A stretch of 12,983 nt of DNA from an uncultured Phocaeicola sp. Its GTDB lineage: Bacteria; Bacteroidota; Bacteroidia; Bacteroidales; Bacteroidaceae. The stretch is taken from contig CARCZS010000045.1 in assembly GCA_948956705.1 (NCBI GenBank), forward strand, positions 1 through 12,983, read 5' to 3'. The position numbers and the translations under genes were made by a program. This document shows, in pieces, positions 1-6,535 of the stretch (position 1 is its first letter; every line of letters begins with the position of its first letter). The notes under the pieces are model-generated. The model saw nothing but the letters and a program-made list of their open reading frames with translations, did not search any database and was not told the DNA's origin.

Positions 1-54
1 TAGAGCATAACCTTGCCAAGGTTAGGGTCGCGAGTTCGAGTCTCGTTTTCCGCT
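1..54 (+). tRNA. tRNA-Gly (anticodon GCC), 3' part; 5' end lies outside the window
   Basis: The window opens inside the D arm. The anticodon stem (8-12 with 20-24) encloses a 7-base loop TTGCCAA whose central triplet at 15-17 is GCC, which reads glycine codons GGC and GGU. A 5-base variable loop (25-29) is followed by a T arm (30-34 with 42-46) with loop TTCGAGT. The 3' acceptor strand is TTTCCGC (47-53) with discriminator base T at 54, as usual for tRNA-Gly. No CCA is encoded, so the end must be added by nucleotidyltransferase. About 20 bases of the 5' side are missing from the window, so the acceptor 5' strand cannot be checked. Confidence 0.95.
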
Positions 55-60
55 CAAGAG

Positions 61-94
61 AAAAGATCAGTGTAGAAGTACATTGATCTTTTTT
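61..94 (+). terminator. Intrinsic terminator of the tRNA-Gly transcript
   Basis: AAAAGATCA (61-69) pairs with TGATCTTTT (84-92), and GTGTA (70-74) pairs with TACAT (79-83) with one G-T pair. This makes a 14-bp stem with a GAAG loop, ending in a run of T. It lies 7 bases after the tRNA end. The minus-strand reading also gives a stem followed by a weaker T-rich tract, so it may also stop the convergent glutamine synthetase transcript, for which no other hairpin is visible between 95 and 177. Confidence 0.88.
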
Positions 95-177
95 ATTTAT
101 CATGGTGTAAATGTTAGAAAACGGAAGAAGGTCAAATCAAAATATTGATATACCCTCCTCCCGCTGTTTTAGTCAAA

Positions 178-1680
178 TTATCCGCAATGGAAATATTTAT
201 TGACCAATGCCAACATCCCTTCCGGATTATCTTTTAAGTCGTTACGTAAGGTCAGATCGTTATAACTGGTTAATTTGCTGATGATTCCATCAATCATAGT
301 GGGGCTGAACACATTATGTTTTTGGAATATTTCGCGCTGTTGTTGCAAACAGGTTGCGGAAGCTGCACAGCTATCGGGAAGCTGGGCTAATGCCTTCAGT
401 TTGTCTGCATTTTCTTTCTGATGGATATTGACGTTTACGTAAGTTTTTTCTGCAATGTCCAGTGCATTTTCTATTTCAAATCCATGGCGACAGGCTACAG
501 CTAATCCTGCTATCAGTTGGTAGAGATCGGCCGAACCGTCCGGTGACCGCATTTCCACTGTCTGTTTTTGTGTGGTATCATAATGGCTTTCTGTTTCCAG
601 TGGATTGGCAGTCATGCACATGTCTGTTTTAGCTGCCCATCCTAGAGGTACGCGTACCAATACTGAACGGTTGCGGTCACCCCAGCAAATATTAGTTGGC
701 GCTTCCTGATGGGGAACCAGGCGGAAATAAGAAGTAGGATTGGTATTACCGAATGCGGTGATGGATGGAGCAAGTTCCATCATGCCAGCAATAGCTTTGC
801 GTGCTGTTTCTGATAAAACACCTTCTTTCAACATCTGGTTTTGTCCATCTTTCATGATACGCATGTGGATGTGCAATCCGGAACCAGCTTTTCCTGTAGT
901 TATTTTAGGCGCGAAAGTAATGTTATAACCATGTTTATAGGCCAGATTACGTATAATCCATTTGGCGATCATCAATTGGTCTGCCGCATCTTCGGCATTG
1001 ACAGGCAGGAATTCTATTTCATTCTGTTCATATATCATGCCATTCAAGGTAAAATTACCTACTTCGGAATGTCCATATTTTATTTGTCCGCCTGCTTGTG
1101 CAATGTAGGCCATGCACTGGGTACGGAAATCATTGAACTTGGCATATGGTGCTGATTCATGATAGCCTTTCTGATCTGTAGCCTCGAACATATTTGTATC
1201 CGGAGCAATTACATAGTACTCTAATTCCCCCATAGCCTGAAATTCCATGCCGGTTACTTCATTGAATGCCTTGCATGCTTTGTGTAAGGTATGTTCGGGG
1301 GAACTTTCCAATGGCTCTCCATCCTTGTTAAAGAAAGAGCAAAGCATGGAAAGTGTAGGTATCTCGGCAAACGGGTCCAAAAAAGCCGTCCGGAATCGGG
1401 GAATTACATACAGATCACTGCTGCCCGCCTCAATGAATGGAAACAGGCTGGAACCGTCCACACGTTCTCCACAAGTCAAGATAGCATCTAGATATGCTTG
1501 GTTGTTGATAACGAAATTCAATGTCTTCAGTCGTCCGTCTCCGGCGGGATACATAAAGTTGACCATACGGATGCCATTCTGTTGAATGTATCGTTTTATG
1601 TCTTCTTTGGTAAACTCTGCACAAGGTTTTTCTAGAAATGCCACCAATTGGTTGGGGTTCATTATTAATTCTTTATTCAT
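178..1680 (-). CDS. Glutamine synthetase family protein (GlnA type I-like, divergent)
   Basis: A 500-residue ATP-dependent glutamate-ammonia ligase family protein, expected in the cytoplasm. Signature blocks appear in order: the DGSS latch at 75-78; the metal-site pair E152/E154; E206 and E221 of the HSEVG...QNE block; the histidine block GSGLHIH at 266-272; SYFRLVP with R320 and E326; NRSVLVRVP with R338 and R343; and VEMRSPD with E376 and R378. These match the metal, ATP and glutamate ligands of type I enzymes, so catalysis is likely. Oddities: about 7 extra residues between E206 and E221, alanine at 265 where classical enzymes have the substrate-binding asparagine, an extra stretch after VRVP (about 347-372), and no recognisable adenylylation-site tyrosine motif near the C-terminus. 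Length slightly exceeds the usual 440-475. It is divergent from the GNAT-nitrilase gene. A related gamma-glutamyl ligase on another amine remains possible. Confidence 0.9.
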   Translation of the reverse strand: MNKELIMNPNQLVAFLEKPCAEFTKEDIKRYIQQNGIRMVNFMYPAGDGRLKTLNFVINNQAYLDAILTCGERVDGSSLFPFIEAGSSDLYVIPRFRTAFLDPFAEIPTLSMLCSFFNKDGEPLESSPEHTLHKACKAFNEVTGMEFQAMGELEYYVIAPDTNMFEATDQKGYHESAPYAKFNDFRTQCMAYIAQAGGQIKYGHSEVGNFTLNGMIYEQNEIEFLPVNAEDAADQLMIAKWIIRNLAYKHGYNITFAPKITTGKAGSGLHIHMRIMKDGQNQMLKEGVLSETARKAIAGMMELAPSITAFGNTNPTSYFRLVPHQEAPTNICWGDRNRSVLVRVPLGWAAKTDMCMTANPLETESHYDTTQKQTVEMRSPDGSADLYQLIAGLAVACRHGFEIENALDIAEKTYVNVNIHQKENADKLKALAQLPDSCAASATCLQQQREIFQKHNVFSPTMIDGIISKLTSYNDLTLRNDLKDNPEGMLALVNKYFHCG

Positions 1681-1722
1681 AGCAAAATTGGTTGTTTTTT
1701 GTTTGTTATTTGGTTAACTTTC

Positions 1723-1730
1723 CAAAGATA
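1723..1730 (-). promoter_or_regulatory. Candidate -7 box (TATCTTTG) for the glutamine synthetase gene
   Basis: On the minus strand this reads TATCTTTG, an exact match to the Bacteroides -7 consensus TAnnTTTG. It would give a leader of about 35 bases before the ATG at 1680. No good TTTG -33 element is found 19-21 bases upstream, so strength and use are uncertain. Confidence 0.5.
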
Positions 1731-1842
1731 ACAAAAAGTTTTCTGAAAATCCTATGAAAAGTTCATAGATATTTTCTTTCATACTGAGTGATATTCTCTT
1801 TATCTTTTTCTGTTTGGGAGAACATCGTTTTATAATTTGTCC

Positions 1843-1850
1843 TACCTTTG
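1843..1850 (+). promoter_or_regulatory. Candidate -7 box (TACCTTTG) for the GNAT-nitrilase gene
   Basis: TACCTTTG matches the Bacteroides -7 consensus TAnnTTTG exactly and lies 35 bases before the ATG at 1886. A TTTG exists at 1813-1816, but its 26-base spacing is longer than the usual 19-21, so the -33 element is poor. A short A-rich leader with AAGAGAA follows, which may help ribosome binding. Confidence 0.55.
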
Positions 1851-1885
1851 CACCGCTGTTTTAAAATATAAATAAGAGAATCATT

Positions 1886-3418
1886 ATGGAACCGATGCAT
1901 AAAATTAATAAAGTAGAGGTCCGGAATTTACAGATCGAAGATTACATCCAATTATCACAATCATTCAAGCGGGTGTATGCGGATAAGGATGTGTTTTGGA
2001 CACACGAGCAAATAGAAACGCTTATCCGGATTTTTCCGGAAGGGCAAGTAGTAACGGTGGTAGACGATAAGATAGTGGGATGTGCTCTTTCTATTATTGT
2101 AGACTATGATATGGTAAAGGGAGATCATACCTATGCCAAAGTAACTGGTAATGAAACTTTCTGTACGCATAATCCGGAAGGGAATATTTTGTATGGTATC
2201 GAGGTGTTTATCCATCCGGATTATCGCGGTTTGCGTTTGGCACGCCGTATGTATGAGTACCGGAAAGAATTATGCGAGAAACTGAATCTGAAAGCGATCA
2301 TGTTCGGTGGTCGTATTCCTAATTATTATAAGTATGCGGATACGATGCGTCCTAAGGAATATTTGGATAAGGTGCGTTCCCGTGAGATTTATGATCCGGT
2401 ATTGACATTTCAGCTTTCCAATGATTTTCATGTGCGTCGTGTCATGAAGAATTATCTTCCCAATGACGAAGAATCCAAGCATTGTGCCACTTTGTTGCAA
2501 TGGGATAATATTTATTATCAGGAGCCTACGCAGGATTATGTGGATAAGAAAACCACTGTACGTGTAGGGTTAGTGCAATGGCAGATGCGCCCTTATAAAA
2601 CATTGGATGATGTATTTGAGCAGGTTGAGTTTTTCGTAGATGCCGTTTCCGATTATAAGAGTGATTTTGTTCTTTTTCCGGAATATTTCAATGCGCCGTT
2701 GATGGCCAAGTTCAATCATTTGGGAGAAGCCCAGAGCATTCGTGGTTTGGCACAATATACCGAAGAGGTTCGCGACCGTTTTATCAATTTGGCTATCAGT
2801 TATAATATTAATATCATTACGGGTAGTATGCCATACGTAAAAGAGGACGGAGGGCTTTATAATGTTGGTTTTTTAGTACGGCGTGACGGTTCATACGAAA
2901 TGTATGAAAAGGTACATGTCACTCCCGATGAGATAAAGAGTTGGGGCCTCTCGGGCGGTAAGATGGTGCAGACTTTTGATACGGATTGTGCTAAAATTGG
3001 TATCTTGATTTGTTATGATGTGGAATTTCCCGAGCTCTCTCGTATCATGGCCGATCAGGGAATGCAGATTCTGTTTGTTCCATTCCTCACCGATACTCAG
3101 AACGGCTATTCCCGTGTACGTGTTTGTGCTCAGGCACGGGCAATCGAGAATGAATGTTTTGTCGTTATAGCCGGTAGTGTGGGAAATTTGCCGCGTGTGC
3201 ACAATATGGATATTCAGTATGCACAGTCTGGAGTGTTTACTCCGTGTGATTTCGCTTTCCCAACTGATGGCAAACGGGCCGAGGCGACTCCGAATACCGA
3301 AATGATTTTAGTTTCGGATGTTGATCTGAATCTGTTGAATGAATTGCATACGTATGGCAGTGTGCGCAATTTGCGTGACCGCAGGAATGACCTTTATGAA
3401 CTGAGGATAAAGAAATAA
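1886..3418 (+). CDS. Fusion of GNAT acetyltransferase domain and nitrilase-superfamily carbon-nitrogen hydrolase
   Basis: A 510-residue cytoplasmic two-domain protein. Residues about 10-190 form a GNAT domain; the acetyl-CoA-binding motif is seen at 103-120, with YRGLRLA at 113-119 after strand VFIH. Residues about 223-505 form a nitrilase-superfamily domain with the complete Glu-Lys-Cys triad: E266 in FPEYF, K342 in YEKVHV and C376 in ILICYD. That superfamily hydrolyses amides or nitriles through a cysteine thioester, releasing ammonia or an amine. RimI-like/nitrilase fusions are a known branch of the superfamily, but I know of no assigned substrate. Both domains look intact, so acylation and amide hydrolysis may act on one metabolite. 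The start at 1886 is preferred because it follows the TACCTTTG box at a normal distance; an in-frame ATG at 1895 is an alternative. It is divergent from a glutamine synthetase that could capture released ammonia. Confidence 0.92.
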   Translation: MEPMHKINKVEVRNLQIEDYIQLSQSFKRVYADKDVFWTHEQIETLIRIFPEGQVVTVVDDKIVGCALSIIVDYDMVKGDHTYAKVTGNETFCTHNPEGNILYGIEVFIHPDYRGLRLARRMYEYRKELCEKLNLKAIMFGGRIPNYYKYADTMRPKEYLDKVRSREIYDPVLTFQLSNDFHVRRVMKNYLPNDEESKHCATLLQWDNIYYQEPTQDYVDKKTTVRVGLVQWQMRPYKTLDDVFEQVEFFVDAVSDYKSDFVLFPEYFNAPLMAKFNHLGEAQSIRGLAQYTEEVRDRFINLAISYNINIITGSMPYVKEDGGLYNVGFLVRRDGSYEMYEKVHVTPDEIKSWGLSGGKMVQTFDTDCAKIGILICYDVEFPELSRIMADQGMQILFVPFLTDTQNGYSRVRVCAQARAIENECFVVIAGSVGNLPRVHNMDIQYAQSGVFTPCDFAFPTDGKRAEATPNTEMILVSDVDLNLLNELHTYGSVRNLRDRRNDLYELRIKK

Positions 3419-3424
3419 AAAAAT

Positions 3425-3540
3425 GTTTCATTACGGATTACTCAGGTTAACGCTGGTTTATAGATAAGTGGTTATTATTTTATATTTCCGCCTTACTTTT
3501 AAGAATAACCTGTGTTAATCAGAGTGATCCTGTAATGAAC
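3425..3540. repeat. Large imperfect inverted repeat between convergent genes (probable bidirectional terminator)
   Basis: The arm at 3425-3461 and the reverse complement of 3504-3540 agree at about 30 of 37 positions with two small gaps. Shared blocks include CATTAC, GGAT, ACTC, TTAAC and GGTT. The 42-base centre is AT-rich. It fills the gap between the stops of the GNAT-nitrilase gene (3418) and the histidine kinase gene (3545), so either transcript could fold a long stem here. Neither arm is followed by a classical long U tract. The arm sequence could instead belong to a dispersed intergenic repeat family; a genome search would tell. Confidence 0.6.
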
Positions 3541-3544
3541 TTTG

Positions 3545-4873
3545 TTATTTCAAAATAAAAGAAGCTACGGGCCATTCTATAACAAATATAGTTTTTCCTT
3601 GTCTGCTTTCCTGTAAATAGAAATTGCCCCCATGTCTTTTTATAATCTGCCGGCACAGACTAAGCCCGATACCAGTTCCTTCTGTTTTTGTGGTAAAGAA
3701 AGGAACGAATATTTTTTCTTGCAATTCCATAGGGATTCCCCGTCCATTGTCAAGTAGTCTTATATAAAGTTTGTTTGTTACTTCCAGTGTTACTTCTATT
3801 TGTCCGTCTGTTTTTCCTTCCAATGATTGCATACTGTTTTTCAGCAGATTTAAAAAAACTTGAGAGAGTTGCTTCTCATCGCCCTCAATATATATATCAG
3901 AGGGGGTGCTACGCAGAATGAAATGGATATGAGCATTTTCAAAATCAGATTGTAGTAACAGACCTAGATTGTGCAATGAATTGGTCAGTGAGAATCGCTT
4001 CTTTTTCGGTTCCGGCATATACGATAAGCGTCGATATGATTCTGTGAATTCCATCAGTCTTTCGCTTTGTTCACGAATCACTCCAAGTCCTCGTATTACT
4101 TTCTCGTCCGTACCGGGGCGCAATGAAAGTGTTTGAGACAGAGAAACAATAGGAGCAATGGTATTCATAATTTCATGAGTAAGCACCCGGGTAAGTTTGT
4201 TCCATGACTCACTTTCTTTCTCGTTCAGTTCATTACTGATATCTTTGATAGCCAACAGGGTAATCGTTTCTGAATTTAGTTTCATCCGGTTCATGGATAG
4301 TGACAGTTGTTTTTTTGAGTTAGATTGTAAAAGAAAGGAATTTTCCACATTTCCATGGGTTATGAAATCTTTCAAGATCGGATATTGCTCTTCCAATTGG
4401 CGGAGGAATATGATTGACTCAACTCCCAGCAAACGTAAGGCTGCACCATTTACAAACAGAACTCTTTTTTCGGAGTTCCACGCTAGCACTCCATTTGGTA
4501 CTTCTTCCAGTAAAGAGTGATAAAAGTTCTCTTGTACCCGGCTTTGCGATTTCGTTGTGGCAAGCAATTCATTGATTCGGTTTAGTGAATGGCTAAGTGC
4601 ATTCATTTCTTTATCTGCCGATTGCTCGTTGAACAGTATCATGCTCTCTTTATCTTCCATCGCATCCAAGAATATTCTTATTTTGGCATTGAATTTATTC
4701 AATTGTTTTACCAAAGCTCTGATAAAAAAAAGTGAAATAATCAAGAAAAGACAGCCTAGAATAAGGGCGGTATGTGTAATAATAAGTGCGATACCAGCTC
4801 CGGCTACAGCAATTATTAATAAGATGTAGCTTAGGATAACCATATATAGATGTTTGCTGAATACCATGATCAT
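3545..4873 (-). CDS. Membrane-bound NtrB/AtoS-like sensor histidine kinase with minimal periplasmic region
   Basis: A 442-residue kinase expected to phosphorylate the activator encoded just upstream. Two hydrophobic helices at about 8-32 and 36-54 are separated by only a few residues, so there is no periplasmic sensor domain. A linker of about 55-110 follows, then a PAS-like domain (about 115-215, including VNGAALRLLG). The HisKA H-box is LTHEIMNTIAP with H233. The ATPase domain has N-box NLLKNS (342-347), G1 DNGRGIP (375-381), an FFTTK box (392-396) and G2 GTGIGLSL (399-406). All catalytic boxes are intact. Its ATG shares one base with the stop of the regulator gene (TGATG at 4871-4875), so translational coupling is likely. 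The missing sensor domain suggests detection within the membrane or through a partner such as the neighbouring transporter; the PAS domain could also sense a cytoplasmic signal. Confidence 0.93.
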   Translation of the reverse strand: MIMVFSKHLYMVILSYILLIIAVAGAGIALIITHTALILGCLFLIISLFFIRALVKQLNKFNAKIRIFLDAMEDKESMILFNEQSADKEMNALSHSLNRINELLATTKSQSRVQENFYHSLLEEVPNGVLAWNSEKRVLFVNGAALRLLGVESIIFLRQLEEQYPILKDFITHGNVENSFLLQSNSKKQLSLSMNRMKLNSETITLLAIKDISNELNEKESESWNKLTRVLTHEIMNTIAPIVSLSQTLSLRPGTDEKVIRGLGVIREQSERLMEFTESYRRLSYMPEPKKKRFSLTNSLHNLGLLLQSDFENAHIHFILRSTPSDIYIEGDEKQLSQVFLNLLKNSMQSLEGKTDGQIEVTLEVTNKLYIRLLDNGRGIPMELQEKIFVPFFTTKTEGTGIGLSLCRQIIKRHGGNFYLQESRQGKTIFVIEWPVASFILK

Positions 4874-6204
4874 CAGAGCTTAAAGCGTTTTATTTTATTG
4901 TAAAGTGTCTGGCGGCTGATGCCTAACTGTTCGGCTGTTGCTGTCAGATTTCCATCGTTTTGACGGATGGCTGTTTCTATGGCCTGGCGTTCTACTTCTT
5001 CCAGATTAGGAACGGTAGTGGAGAATTGTGGACTCCAGGTTTGTTTTACGAAAATGTCTTTGGAACGGATTACATCTCCTTCACATAAAATAACTGCTTT
5101 CTCGATGGTATGTTGCAATTCCCGGATATTTCCCGGCCAATGATAAGAACATAATTTCTCTAAAGCATGTTCATGCAGGAAGATTTCTTTTTTTTCGTAT
5201 TTAGCAGCATAGCGCTGCATAAAATAATTAATGAACAAATGTATATCTTCCCTCCGTTCGCGTAAAGGCGGGATTTCCAGATGAATAGTATTCAGTCTGT
5301 ACAATAAATCCTCACGGAAAGTCCCGGAATCCACCATATCCTGAATATTCTTGTTGGTAGCTGAAAGCAGACGGATATCCACTGGGATTACTTTATTACT
5401 GCCGATGCGTGTAATTTTTCGGTTTTGTAATACGGTGAGCAACTTTGCCTGCATGGCTAAAGGGAGATTTCCTATTTCATCCATAAACAGGGAACTGCCG
5501 GATGCCGCTTCAAACTTTCCCGGCCGGCTCTCGTAGGCATCGGTAAAAGAACCGCGCTCATGCCCGAACAGTTCACTTTCGAATAAAGATTCACTGATTG
5601 CTCCCATATCTACCGTTACCATAGAATGTTCCTTTCGTGTGGAAAGCCGGTGTATTTCCTGTGCCAGCATTTCTTTTCCTGTTCCGTTTTCTCCGGTAAT
5701 CAATATATTGGCATCTGTGCGTGCCACTTTCACTACTATCTTCATTAACTGCTGCATGGCAGGGGATGTTCCCACAATCATCGGTGATTTGTTTCTATCG
5801 GGGATTCTGTTTTTCCTTTTCTTACCGCTTCCAAAAGCATCTTTTATTTTGCGCACTAAGGTCCGGTTATCCCAAGGTTTCAACAAAAAATCAGTTGCAT
5901 CATTCTTTAAAGCCTTTACTGCCAGTTCTACATCCCCGTATGCTGTAAGCATGACTACGGGTAGTGCAGGAGCTATCTCACGGATTCGTTTCAGCCAATA
6001 TAACCCTTCGTTGCCGTTATTGATTCCTGCCGAGAAATTCATATCAAGAATAATCACATCTATCGGAGAGGTATTTATGATAGATATGATTTGATTCGGA
6101 TGATGGGCTGTCTTTATTTCGCTGAACTCCGTTTCCAGTAATAATTCCAGTGAGGCCAATACTCCTTTATTATCATCTACTATTAAAATCGTTCCTTTTT
6201 CCAT
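4873..6204 (-). CDS. NtrC-family sigma-54-dependent response regulator (receiver, AAA+, Fis-type HTH)
   Basis: A 443-residue enhancer-binding activator. Numbered from the preferred start, the receiver (1-120) has D10/D11, phosphoacceptor D54, T87 and K109. The AAA+ domain (about 143-375) has Walker A GENGTGKE (171-178), the sigma-54-contact loop GSFTDA (218-223, normally GAFTGA), Walker B MDEIG with D242/E243, and arginine-finger candidates R297 and R303. The C-terminus (about 400-443) is a Fis-type helix-turn-helix, LTATAEQLGISRQTLYNKIKR. The frame opens farther upstream at 6315, but those 37 residues do not resemble a domain and run through a palindrome and a good promoter. ATG 6204 is chosen because MEKGTILIVDD is where receivers normally begin. 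It is cotranscribed with the kinase and divergent from the exporter operon, its probable target through the sigma-54 promoter at 6492. Confidence 0.93.
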   Translation of the reverse strand: MEKGTILIVDDNKGVLASLELLLETEFSEIKTAHHPNQIISIINTSPIDVIILDMNFSAGINNGNEGLYWLKRIREIAPALPVVMLTAYGDVELAVKALKNDATDFLLKPWDNRTLVRKIKDAFGSGKKRKNRIPDRNKSPMIVGTSPAMQQLMKIVVKVARTDANILITGENGTGKEMLAQEIHRLSTRKEHSMVTVDMGAISESLFESELFGHERGSFTDAYESRPGKFEAASGSSLFMDEIGNLPLAMQAKLLTVLQNRKITRIGSNKVIPVDIRLLSATNKNIQDMVDSGTFREDLLYRLNTIHLEIPPLRERREDIHLFINYFMQRYAAKYEKKEIFLHEHALEKLCSYHWPGNIRELQHTIEKAVILCEGDVIRSKDIFVKQTWSPQFSTTVPNLEEVERQAIETAIRQNDGNLTATAEQLGISRQTLYNKIKRFKL

Positions 6205-6225
6205 CTCATTTTTGCTTTCAGAGGC

Positions 6226-6257
6226 TAAAGGTATCTGCTTTTGATTGTTTCTGCAAA
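6226..6257 (-). promoter_or_regulatory. Candidate housekeeping promoter of the regulator-kinase operon
   Basis: Read on the minus strand, TTTG (6257-6254) is followed after 20 bases by TACCTTTA (6233-6226). This fits the Bacteroides pattern TTTG-N19-21-TAnnTTTG with one mismatch at the last base. The predicted start near 6219 gives a leader of about 15 bases to ATG 6204. It supports that ATG over the in-frame ATG at 6315, which would lie upstream of the promoter. Confidence 0.55.
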
Positions 6258-6262
6258 TGAGG

Positions 6263-6279
6263 CGTCCAATTATTGGACG
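6263..6279. promoter_or_regulatory. Perfect 17-bp palindrome, likely activator-binding site
   Basis: CGTCCAATTATTGGACG is a perfect inverted repeat with 8-bp arms around a central T. It lies six bases upstream of the -33 element of the regulator promoter and about 240-255 bp upstream of the predicted exporter transcription start. The half-site TTGGAC recurs at 6409 and 6432. Autoregulation, or a distal enhancer for the exporter operon, fits best. On the plus strand a T run follows, so a weak terminator against antisense transcription is a lesser alternative. Confidence 0.55.
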
Positions 6280-6405
6280 TTTTTTATTATTTTCTGTAAT
6301 GCTTTTATTTATCATAACGGTGACTTGACATTGGAATGTGTCTTCAGTCCGTGTTGTCAGCGTTCCAATATCTTCCTTGGTTCGTTCTGGTTTTATAGTG
6401 TTTAT

Positions 6406-6438
6406 AATTTGGACGTTATACCGTCTAAAATTTGGACA
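6406..6438. promoter_or_regulatory. Candidate upstream activating sequence (enhancer) for the exporter operon
   Basis: TTTGGACG (6408-6415) and CGTCTAAA (6422-6429) form an inverted repeat with 7 of 8 positions paired across 6 bases. AATTTGGAC also recurs directly at 6406 and 6429, 23 bp apart, about two helical turns. The block lies about 80-110 bp upstream of the start predicted from the sigma-54 promoter, the usual distance for NtrC-type activator sites. It shares its half-site with the palindrome at 6263-6279. Confidence 0.55.
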
Positions 6439-6491
6439 GCTAATTTATATTTTATTTTGTAACTGGTTGATTATTAATGTTCTGATCTTCT

Positions 6492-6507
6492 TGGCATATC
6501 GTTTGCT
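6492..6507 (+). promoter_or_regulatory. Sigma-54 (RpoN) -24/-12 promoter of the exporter operon
   Basis: TGGCATATCGTTTGCT matches the consensus TGGCAYRN4TTGCW at every defined position, with the required 12-base offset between the -24 GG and the -12 GC. The predicted transcription start is near 6518, giving an 18-base leader before ATG 6536. The divergent gene encodes a sigma-54 activator, which makes a chance match unlikely. Confidence 0.85.
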
Positions 6508-6535
6508 TCCTATTCTGTGTTTAAATTAAAATGCA

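Noticed and set aside
5639..6094. A 151-codon open frame on the plus strand inside the sigma-54 activator gene
   Set aside because: It is antisense to conserved receiver and AAA+ coding sequence and shows only low-complexity hydrophobic residues; no support as a gene.
6263..6291. Palindrome plus following T run read as a plus-strand intrinsic terminator
   Set aside because: As RNA it gives at most about 6-7 bp with an AT-rich loop, and no plus-strand gene precedes it; the shared half-site with 6406-6438 favours a protein-binding site.
6241..6529. Short plus-strand open frames (73 and 63 codons) in the divergent regulatory region
   Set aside because: They overlap the palindrome, enhancer-like repeats and sigma-54 promoter, and have no protein-like features.
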